Assembly (NCBI GenBank): GCA_030040215.1
Contig: JASHUD010000175.1
Span: 1-16,084, forward strand
Direction of reading: 5' to 3'
DNA: 16,084 nt
Source: Methylovirgula sp.
GTDB lineage: Bacteria > Pseudomonadota > Alphaproteobacteria > Rhizobiales > Beijerinckiaceae
Positions 7,826-13,683 of the stretch are shown in pieces. The notes beneath the pieces are model-generated. The model worked only from the letters and a program-made list of their open reading frames with translations. It was not told the DNA's origin and did not search any database. The first letter of the stretch is position 1, and every line of letters starts with the position of its first letter. The translations under genes were made by a program, and so were the position numbers.

Positions 7826-7837
7826 AAAATCGCCTAA

Positions 7838-8845
7838 TCACTTCGGCGGGAATACCATTTGTGCAATGAATCCGTGAGGTTCGTCGATCGGCGGCTGCGG
7901 AAACGGCGCAGCTCGGCGAACGTCGGCCATCGCCTCTGCGTCGAGTTCGGGATAACCGCTGGTGCGGTAAAGCGCTTCGTGGATAAGCGCGCCGGTCTCG
8001 TCGATCCAAAAAGCGACGACCGCCTGCGCCTCTCTGTGGCGCGGATGCGGACTCGAGGGAAAACGCTGCTGGCGCATGATCAGTCCGTAGAGGACCGAAA
8101 GATAGCGCATATCCTCGGTGCCGCCGGTCACCGGCGCCACCTTGGATTCCGCGGCGATCGCATAGTCCGGCGACGGCGTTAGAGACGCGAGCTGCCGCGC
8201 CACCGCGGTCCTTTCGTCGTCGGGCAACGCTGCCTTTTCTTTGGCCTGCTGCACTCGTTGTTTGGATTGTGTATCCTTGAGCGGCGCGGCTTTATCGAGC
8301 GGTTCGGCATCGGGCGTATTGTCCGGCTTGTCGGGCGCCACGGTGCGATCGGCGGCCTTGGGCGCGGCGTTCTGCGCGGGCTTCGGCTGATCCGGCGTCG
8401 GCTTCGTTTCGTTCGCCGCAACCGGCTTGCCCGCAATTGGCGAGTGCGTTTGATTGTCAGTATTTGGGCGTTTCGAGGTCTCGTTGTTCGGGGTGCGCGG
8501 CGCATCGAATGCGGGTTTTTCTTCGCGCAGATAGGCCTGCTTCTGCGGTTGCGGTTTCGGCTGCGGCTCGGCTTTCTTCTGCGGAGGCGGCGGTGGCGGA
8601 GGCGGCGGCTGGACGATGATTTCGACCGGGATTTCGGCGTCGCGCAGATTGGCGTCGCGGTTCGGCTCGTCGCTCAGGATGAAGATCGCGATCAACGTCG
8701 CATGCAGGAGAAGGACGCCAACGAGCAACGGCCCAAAGCGCCGCTTGGCGGCGCGCCAGATCGGATCGGCCGAAGCAAGCAGCCGATCGTCCGCGCTGAC
8801 GGCGAGGACCAAAGCCGAAGTGGAAGGCGTGACGCTCACGGGCAA
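7838..8845 (-). CDS. TonB-like energy-transducing protein
   Basis: TonB passes the energy of the proton gradient, via ExbB and ExbD, to outer-membrane receptors for siderophores, cobalamin and similar solutes. The 335-residue product has the full TonB plan: a cytoplasmic N-terminus, one membrane anchor (about 38-57, GPLLVGVLLLHATLIAIFIL), a periplasmic linker starting with nine prolines (80-88) and rich in Pro, Lys, Gln and Asn, and a C-terminal domain (about 245-335) with FWIDETGALIHEALYRTSGY and a closing hydrophobic strand. The reading frame has no ATG before the anchor; it must start at TTG 8845 or GTG 8839, just after an in-frame stop at 8857. No exbB, exbD or receptor gene is adjacent, so it is an orphan TonB here. 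The family call is strong; the exact partner receptor is unknown. Confidence 0.88.
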   Translation of the reverse strand: MPVSVTPSTSALVLAVSADDRLLASADPIWRAAKRRFGPLLVGVLLLHATLIAIFILSDEPNRDANLRDAEIPVEIIVQPPPPPPPPPQKKAEPQPKPQPQKQAYLREEKPAFDAPRTPNNETSKRPNTDNQTHSPIAGKPVAANETKPTPDQPKPAQNAAPKAADRTVAPDKPDNTPDAEPLDKAAPLKDTQSKQRVQQAKEKAALPDDERTAVARQLASLTPSPDYAIAAESKVAPVTGGTEDMRYLSVLYGLIMRQQRFPSSPHPRHREAQAVVAFWIDETGALIHEALYRTSGYPELDAEAMADVRRAAPFPQPPIDEPHGFIAQMVFPPK

Positions 8846-9046
8846 AGATCGACGTTAGGCGACGGCATCGGAATTGCGCATAAGCCCTCCGCATCGGTTC
8901 CGGGTCGGCGCAAAGTAAGACCGGGCATCGGGTTTTGTCACATAAGCCTCAGGTGCGACAAGCGCCGCTGGCGCCGGCCGCGGCCAAGCGGCATTTGCGG
9001 CGCGCGCGGCTATCTGCCGCGTTCGAATCTTCTCGCTACACCAAGA

Positions 9047-9071
9047 TGAGGATGAAATGCCTGCATCCTCA
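9047..9071. repeat. 8 bp inverted repeat upstream of the atp promoter
   Basis: TGAGGATG (9047-9054) and CATCCTCA (9064-9071) are perfect reverse complements separated by 9 nt. The spacing of about one and a half helical turns fits either an RNA hairpin or an operator for a dimeric regulator. It ends 33 bp upstream of the TTGACA box. A chance origin cannot be excluded. Confidence 0.45.
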
Positions 9072-9085
9072 AGCCCTTGAAGCAA

Positions 9086-9098
9086 GCCACAATGTGGC
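9086..9098. promoter_or_regulatory. 13 bp palindrome next to the atp -35 box
   Basis: GCCACA-A-TGTGGC is a perfect palindrome around one central base, ending 6 bp before TTGACA. Its position just upstream of the -35 element is where activators or repressors often bind. No known regulator motif is recognised. Confidence 0.4.
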
Positions 9099-9104
9099 GA
9101 AAGC

Positions 9105-9133
9105 TTGACAGGGTTAGACGGCGTTTTTAAGGT
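9105..9133 (+). promoter_or_regulatory. Candidate sigma-70-type promoter of the atp Fo operon
   Basis: A perfect TTGACA (9105-9110) is followed at 17 bp by TAAGGT (9128-9133), matching three of six positions of the -10 consensus; the T-rich stretch GTTTTTAA overlaps it. Transcription would begin near 9140, giving a leader of about 110 nt before atpI. The next gene on this strand is the first of the operon. Confidence 0.5.
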
Positions 9134-9253
9134 GCGCATCAGGTTCCAAGCTTCGGCATCGAGCGCACGCCCGCATCGGGCGGCGGGGATGCTCGCTTTT
9201 CGTTGCGGACCACATTATAGAGCGCTGTTCCGTCTGAAGGGCGGGAAACGGCG

Positions 9254-9631
9254 ATGACAAAGGGCGAGAAAACGCACGATCGGAGCGCGGCCGATCGCGA
9301 ATTGGGGCAGGAGAGCGAAACCGCGCGGCTCAATGCGCGGCTCACCCGACTTTCGGAAGCGCTCGATCAACGGCAACCGCCATCCGAGCCGAGCGACGAC
9401 GGACGATCCTCCCGACAATCCTTCGACGCGGCAAACCTCGGATTTCGGGCGCTGATCGAATTCGTAACGGCCGTCGTCGTCCCCCCTATCGTCGGCTGGC
9501 AGATTGACGCTTGGCTTAAAACCGCGCCGGCGTTTCTCATCGTCTTCCTGTTTCTCGGGATGGCGGCGGGATTGTTGAACGTCTACCGGATCGCGGTCGG
9601 CCAGATAGGCCTCAAACGGGATGCAAAATAG
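9254..9631 (+). CDS. atpI: AtpI-family ATP synthase assembly protein
   Basis: AtpI/AtpZ-type proteins are small membrane proteins at the head of many atp operons; they help assemble the c-ring and may carry Mg2+ or Ca2+. The 125-residue product has a long charged N-terminus (1-60, rich in Arg, Glu and Ser) and then two membrane helices (about 66-84 and 92-111) joined by GWQIDAWLKT, the short polar loop typical of the family. It ends with basic residues (LKRDAK). It is first in the operon, 51 bp before atpB. The ribosome site is weak (GGGA about 9 bp before the ATG), fitting low expression compared with subunit c. The N-terminal extension resembles that of other alphaproteobacterial AtpI proteins. 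Confidence comes from both the motif and the gene position. Confidence 0.9.
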   Translation: MTKGEKTHDRSAADRELGQESETARLNARLTRLSEALDQRQPPSEPSDDGRSSRQSFDAANLGFRALIEFVTAVVVPPIVGWQIDAWLKTAPAFLIVFLFLGMAAGLLNVYRIAVGQIGLKRDAK

Positions 9632-9682
9632 CGGCGGTGCTACGCAGCGCCGGAAGCTAACGGAAGAAGCGAAGAACAACGT

Positions 9683-10423
9683 ATGGATCCCATTCGTCAA
9701 TTTACAGTGGAGCCGATCGTCAAGCTGCATCCCTTCGGGATCGACGTCAGTTTCACGAATGCGTCTCTTTTCATGGCGATCGTCGTCGCCGCCGTCTGCC
9801 TCTTGATGTTCGTCGGCACTTCGCGGGGCGCGCTCGTACCCGGACGGCTGCAATCCGCGGCCGAGATGTCCTACGAATTCGTCGCTTCGACGGTTCGCAT
9901 GGCTTCCGGCACCGCGGGCATGCAATTCTTTCCGCTGATTTTCAGCATTTTTATGTTCATTCTCTTTTGCAACATACTGCGGCTGTTTCCCTTTGCTTTC
10001 TCGGTGACGAGCCAGATTTTTGTCACCGCATCGATGGCCGTCGGAGTCATTTTGCTGGTGATCGGCATCGGCGTTTATCGCCACGGTTTCCGCTTCCTCA
10101 AAACCTTCGTGCCTTCCGGCGTAACGCCCTTTCTTCTTCCGTTTATCGTCCTGGTGGAGATCGTTTCTTTCGCGACGCGTCCGATTAGCCTCTCTGTCCG
10201 TCTCTTCGCCAACATGCTCGCGGGCGATATTGTGCTGAAGGTCATGGCGGGCTTCGTCGCCACGCTGCTCGGCACCGGCATCATCGCAGTCATCGCGCCG
10301 CTTCCTTTTATTGCCGATATCGCAATGCTGGCCTTTGAGCTCCTGCAAGCCGTGTTGCAGGCGTATGTCTTCGCCATTCTCACCTGCGTCTATCTCAACG
10401 ACGCAATTCACCCGGGCCACTGA
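9683..10423 (+). CDS. atpB: ATP synthase Fo subunit a
   Basis: Subunit a forms the two half-channels that carry protons to and from the c-ring. The 246-residue protein has the expected multi-helix layout and ends in the alphaproteobacterial-type tail AYVFAILTCVYLNDAIHPGH. The essential arginine is Arg173 in SLSVRLFANMLAG (E. coli Arg210). Gln226 in LLQAVLQAYVF aligns with E. coli Gln252, and Glu219 with E. coli His245. The residue nine after the arginine, matching E. coli Glu219, is Asp182 (LAGDIVLKV). From memory, alphaproteobacteria and mitochondria usually have His there, so this pair appears to be Asp plus Glu rather than His plus Glu. The gene lies between atpI and atpE in the Fo operon. 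Function as subunit a is not in doubt. Confidence 0.98.
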   Translation: MDPIRQFTVEPIVKLHPFGIDVSFTNASLFMAIVVAAVCLLMFVGTSRGALVPGRLQSAAEMSYEFVASTVRMASGTAGMQFFPLIFSIFMFILFCNILRLFPFAFSVTSQIFVTASMAVGVILLVIGIGVYRHGFRFLKTFVPSGVTPFLLPFIVLVEIVSFATRPISLSVRLFANMLAGDIVLKVMAGFVATLLGTGIIAVIAPLPFIADIAMLAFELLQAVLQAYVFAILTCVYLNDAIHPGH

Positions 10424-10472
10424 ATAAAGAGCGCAACAACAGATCGGTCGCCCTAATCGTCAGGAGTACGTA

Positions 10473-10706
10473 ATGGATGTCACTGCAGCAGCGAGATTCA
10501 TAGGCGCTGGCCTCGCCGCGATCGGCATGGGCGCCGCCGCGATCGGCGTGGGCTTGATTTTCGGTCACTTCCTCTCGGGGGCGCTGCGCAACCCGACGGC
10601 ATCCGACGCTCAGTTCGGGCGCGCCTTCATCGGCGTGGCGCTGGCGGAAGGTCTCGGCATTTTTGCCTTTCTCGTCGCGATCCTGCTTTTGTTTGTGTTG
10701 AAGTGA
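10473..10706 (+). CDS. atpE: ATP synthase Fo subunit c
   Basis: Subunit c forms the rotating proton-carrying ring. The 77-residue hairpin has two membrane helices (about 8-34 and 50-76) joined by the polar loop ALRNPTASDAQFGR, with the conserved Arg39-Asn40-Pro41. The proton-binding carboxylate is Glu59 in VALAEGLGIF. The helix-packing motif of the first helix reads GMGAAAIGVG (18-27): from memory many alphaproteobacteria have GMGGAGIGLG, so two packing glycines (21 and 23) are alanine here. The start is firm: AGGAG at 10462-10466 sits 6 bp before the ATG. It is the best ribosome site in the operon, fitting the many copies of c per complex. It follows atpB by 49 bp and precedes atpF' by 64 bp. 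Confidence 0.98.
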   Translation: MDVTAAARFIGAGLAAIGMGAAAIGVGLIFGHFLSGALRNPTASDAQFGRAFIGVALAEGLGIFAFLVAILLLFVLK

Positions 10707-10770
10707 GAAGGCGGCGCGCGGATCGCGGCGTTTGTGACCCGCGCGCTCCTTCGGCGATTGGAAATCAACG

Positions 10771-11322
10771 ATGGACACGGACACCAATTTGAGGACAAGC
10801 ACGCAGGTCCCGAACAATGCGCAGCCTGGCGGGAAGCCGTTTCCGCCCTTCGACATGGCGAACTTCTCGTCGATGTTTATCTGGCTCGCGATCAGCTTCG
10901 GGCTGCTCTACCTTTTGATGTCCAGAGTAGCGCTTCCGCGCGTGGAGAGTATCCTGCGGGCGCGGCGCAGCAAGATAAACGGCGATATCGGTGTAGCTTC
11001 CCGCAAGCGCGCCGAGGCGGATCAGGCCGCGGCCGAATATCAAACGACCCTTGCCAATGCGCGCGGCAACGCCCAAAGTTTGGCGCAGGAAACCTATGCC
11101 CGCCTTGCCGCGGAGAGCGAAGCCAAACGTCATGCGCTCGAGGCCGAGCTCGCCGCGAATCTCGCAGCCAGCGAGGTGCAAATCGAAGCGACAAAAATGA
11201 AGGCAATGTCCAACGTCGGACAGATCGCGCAGGAGGCTGCCGCGGCGATCGTTGAACATATCACTGGCGATCCGGCGGATGCGAAAGCCATCGCTGCGGC
11301 GATCGCCAAATTCAGGACATAG
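10771..11322 (+). CDS. atpF': ATP synthase Fo subunit b'
   Basis: Subunit b' pairs with b as the peripheral stalk that keeps F1 from turning with the rotor; the b/b' split is found in alphaproteobacteria and photosynthetic organisms. The 183-residue product has a polar N-terminus of about 22 residues, then PFPPFDMANFSSMFIWLAIS, which leads into the single membrane helix (about 30-50) and the VALPRVESILRARR segment typical of b'. The rest is a long Ala/Glu/Gln-rich amphipathic helix that would form the right-handed coiled coil with b. It is 64 bp after atpE, and its stop is 4 bp from the atpF start, so the two are translated together. The symbol atpG or atpX is also used for this gene. Confidence 0.95.
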   Translation: MDTDTNLRTSTQVPNNAQPGGKPFPPFDMANFSSMFIWLAISFGLLYLLMSRVALPRVESILRARRSKINGDIGVASRKRAEADQAAAEYQTTLANARGNAQSLAQETYARLAAESEAKRHALEAELAANLAASEVQIEATKMKAMSNVGQIAQEAAAAIVEHITGDPADAKAIAAAIAKFRT

Positions 11323-11326
11323 AGGC

Positions 11327-11812
11327 ATGCACTTCGACACAGAATTCTGGGAAACCGTCGCTTTCTTGGTATTCCTTGGGCTTCTCTGGTACATCGGCGC
11401 CCACAAGAAGATCACCGGCACACTCGACAGGCGCTCCGCCCGGATTTCAGGCGAACTTGCCGAAGCCGCCAATCTGCGCGCCGAGGCGGAGGCGTTGCTC
11501 GCCTCCTTCGAGAGAAAAAAGGCCGAGGCCGAGGCCGAGGCCAAGTCGATCATCGCCCAGGCTGAAGTCGAAGCCGAGATCATTGCGCGCGAGGCGCACG
11601 AACGCGCCGCCGAATTCGTCCGGCGCCGAACCAAACAGGCGGAGGATAAGATTGCCTCAGCCGAAGCGCAGGCGATGGCACAGGTCCGCGATGCCGCCGC
11701 CGACGCCGCGGCCAAGGCCGCGGAAATCGTCTTGAAGGCGCAAACCAAGGGTGCGCTTGGCGAACGGCTGCTCGAAGAGGGGATCGCCGATCTCAAACGC
11801 CTGCTGCATTGA
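11327..11812 (+). CDS. atpF: ATP synthase Fo subunit b
   Basis: This is the second stalk subunit, 161 residues. It starts MHFDTEFWETVAFLVFLGLL, a short periplasmic end running straight into the membrane helix (about 8-24), then a positively charged GAHKKITGTLDRRSARI joint and a long charged helix with repeated Glu-Ala units (AEAEAEAK, coded by repeated GGCCGA hexamers near 11522). The ATG at 11327 is 4 bp after the atpF' stop, with AGAGG overlapping that stop as ribosome site; an upstream in-frame start at 11252 would lie inside atpF' and is not needed. It is the last gene of the Fo operon; F1 genes are not here, as usual in alphaproteobacteria. Its stop lies 6 bp from the stop of convergent creA. 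Confidence 0.95.
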   Translation: MHFDTEFWETVAFLVFLGLLWYIGAHKKITGTLDRRSARISGELAEAANLRAEAEALLASFERKKAEAEAEAKSIIAQAEVEAEIIAREAHERAAEFVRRRTKQAEDKIASAEAQAMAQVRDAAADAAAKAAEIVLKAQTKGALGERLLEEGIADLKRLLH

Positions 11813-11818
11813 AGACGC

Positions 11819-12337
11819 TCAATCGCTCAGCCAGTCGGCGCATTTAGGAGCGGATGCCCCCCAGGGTTGGACGGCAACCGTCGATGTCGAATTCTTCGGC
11901 GAACCCTCGATCAGCTTGTCGCTGTAAACCATGTAGACAAGCACGTTGCGTTTCTTGTCGCAGCCGCGCACGATCTGCATCTTCTTGAAGAAAAGCGAGC
12001 GCCGCTCGCGAAAGACGACGTCGCCTTGCGAGAACTTCTCCTTGAATTTCACCGGCCCGTATTGCCGGCAGGCAAGCGAGATGTCGGAGACCTGCTCGGC
12101 GAGGCCGAGCGTGCCGGCGACGCCGCCCTTTTCCGGTACCGTGAAATAGCAGGCGACGCCGTCGACGACTGGATCATCGAGCGCATAGGTCGCAAGCTTG
12201 TCGTTGGGCGTCAGAAAATGAAAAACCGTCGATTTGCGAAAAATGAGATCCGGATCCTCGGCGCCGGCACAACGCGGCGTCAGGATGGCAACGGCGATCA
12301 GGATGGCCGCAACCGGCCGTAAAATCGACAGGATCAT
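11819..12337 (-). CDS. creA: CreA-family exported protein
   Basis: CreA proteins are small, widely conserved in proteobacteria, exported, and still of unknown function. From the chosen start the product has 172 residues: a signal peptide (SILRPVAAILIAVAILTP, cleavage after AGA at 26), then the CreA domain with VFHFLTPNDKLATYALDDPV, VDGVACYFTVPEKGG, a LGLAEQVSDISLACRQ block and FFKKMQIVRGCDKKRNVLVY. Four cysteines are in the mature part (63, 90, 126 and 166), enough for two disulfides. The same frame is open up to an ATG at 12415, but that adds 26 polar residues before the signal peptide, so 12337 is preferred; neither start has a strong ribosome site. It converges with atpF, with only 6 bp between stops, and is divergent from the DUF2865 gene. 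Confidence 0.9.
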   Translation of the reverse strand: MILSILRPVAAILIAVAILTPRCAGAEDPDLIFRKSTVFHFLTPNDKLATYALDDPVVDGVACYFTVPEKGGVAGTLGLAEQVSDISLACRQYGPVKFKEKFSQGDVVFRERRSLFFKKMQIVRGCDKKRNVLVYMVYSDKLIEGSPKNSTSTVAVQPWGASAPKCADWLSD

Positions 12338-12513
12338 GGGTGCTTTTTCAAACTCCGTCGGGTTTGGGGCTGCCTCGTAGCTAGACCCAAATTCCGGCAG
12401 TTCCGTATCGTGCATAGCGGAAAATACGGCCGTTTAGCAATTTCTCCGCCGAAAGTGGTAAAGCGCTGTCACGAATCACCGAGCCGGCAATCGGTCGATT
12501 CCATGGGGTTTGC

Positions 12514-13683
12514 ATGAAGCGAGCTTCACACCGCACCTCTCGTTCCCATCCGGATGGCGGCCCGGGGTCGGCGCTTGCGGTCTTTCTTGCACCAATTCGC
12601 GTCGCGGTTCCGCTTTTTGCGATGATTTGCCTCACTTCAAGCGCGGCGCTCCCCCAAAGTGTTGATTGTGCCGGGCTCAGATCACAGATCGCCGCGCTTG
12701 ACGAAGCTAACGCACGTACCAATCCCTATCTTGTCCAGGCCGAGCAGCAACGCGCCGGATTGCAGCGTTCGATCGATTACGCGCATTCGATCGGTTGCGA
12801 TCGGCAGCAATTCCTTTTCTTCGGTAGCCCGCCGCCCCCGCAATGCCCCGCGTTGAATGCGCAAATTCAGCAGATGCAAGCCAATCTCGGGCAGTTGGAG
12901 GCAAACGCGCGCGCCAATGCGTCGCCCGAACGCCGGCAACTCGCAGCACGGTTCTACGCTTACTGCCGCGCCGCGGAAAATGTTCCGCGCCAACCCGGCT
13001 TTTTCGAGTCGCTGTTCGGCGGCCAGAGCAGCGCCGACGTTCAATCGCCGCAGGATCCGCTCGAATTGCCGCCGCCCGAAAATGAAACGCCGCAAGGCGG
13101 CTCGGAAGCGCTTTGCGTGCGCCACTGCGACGGCTACTTCTTCCCCTTGAGCTATAGCCCGCGCGGTGGCGCGAGTCTGTCGGATTTCTGCAAGGCCTCC
13201 TGCCCGAACGCCGAGGTAAGCGTCTATACGCGTGTGCCGGGGCAAGAAATTCAGACGGCGGTCGGGCTCGACGGCAAGCCCTATATGGACCTCCCGGCGG
13301 CGCTGAAATACCAGAAGAGTCTCGATTCTTCCTGCAGCTGCCGGGCGGCTGGCGCCGCATGGGCCGATACGCTGGCCGATGCGGAACGCATTCTCAACAA
13401 CGGCGGAACGCGCGACGCGATGATCACGCCCGAGAAGTCCGCCGAGATGGCGCTGCCGAAACCAGATCCGCACGCCAAACAGACGAGCAAATCCGACAAT
13501 ATTCAAGCGACCGACGCCGCCGCCGCTGCGCAAGTTCCGACCGCCGGCAACGACTCGGCGGGGATCGCGACCGGCGATGTCAAAAACGGGACCGCCTATT
13601 CGCAAGGTCAAGGACAGACGATCGAAACGATCGGCCCCGACGGCGTCAAACGGCGTGTCCGGATAGTCGGGCCTCCGCTTTAG
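12514..13683 (+). CDS. Exported DUF2865 protein, cysteine-rich
   Basis: The 389-residue product belongs to DUF2865, a family of unknown function seen mostly in Hyphomicrobiales. After a long basic N-terminus there is a hydrophobic stretch (20-44) likely to be a signal peptide ending near SSAA. Then comes a helical Gln/Ala-rich part (53-155) with several cysteines. The DUF2865 core (about 199-300) contains CVRHCDGYFFPLSYSP, FCKASCPNAEVSVYT and CSCRAAG, with cysteines 201, 205, 226, 230, 274 and 276. The tail (310-389) is low complexity, with Asp, Ala, Gln and Thr, and ends in a short basic GVKRRVRIVGPPL. Disulfides in the periplasm, or metal binding, are both possible. GGGG about 6 bp before ATG 12514 supports the start. 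The last 38 bp overlap the end of gltX on the other strand. Confidence 0.85.
   Translation: MKRASHRTSRSHPDGGPGSALAVFLAPIRVAVPLFAMICLTSSAALPQSVDCAGLRSQIAALDEANARTNPYLVQAEQQRAGLQRSIDYAHSIGCDRQQFLFFGSPPPPQCPALNAQIQQMQANLGQLEANARANASPERRQLAARFYAYCRAAENVPRQPGFFESLFGGQSSADVQSPQDPLELPPPENETPQGGSEALCVRHCDGYFFPLSYSPRGGASLSDFCKASCPNAEVSVYTRVPGQEIQTAVGLDGKPYMDLPAALKYQKSLDSSCSCRAAGAAWADTLADAERILNNGGTRDAMITPEKSAEMALPKPDPHAKQTSKSDNIQATDAAAAAQVPTAGNDSAGIATGDVKNGTAYSQGQGQTIETIGPDGVKRRVRIVGPPL

Larger units (their letters stand above)
8846..9253. other. 408 bp divergent non-coding region between tonB-like gene and atp operon
   Basis: I find no convincing gene here. A minus-strand open frame (8855-9139) has atypical composition, no family resemblance and no clear ribosome site. 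What the region does hold is an inverted repeat at 9047-9071, a 13 bp palindrome at 9086-9098, a TTGACA-type promoter at 9105-9133, and a leader of about 110 bp before atpI. The part next to the TonB-like gene (8846-9040) shows no clear promoter. Confidence 0.6.

Noticed and set aside
8258..9049. Open frame of 263 codons on the plus strand opposite the TonB-like gene
   Set aside because: It is dominated by Arg, Leu and Gly from reading the Pro-rich TonB linker backwards. The TonB reading has a clear anchor and C-terminal domain.
8855..9139. 94-codon minus-strand frame in the divergent region upstream of atpI
   Set aside because: No ribosome site, no recognisable family, and it would cover the atp promoter and both inverted repeats. 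Weakly possible at best.
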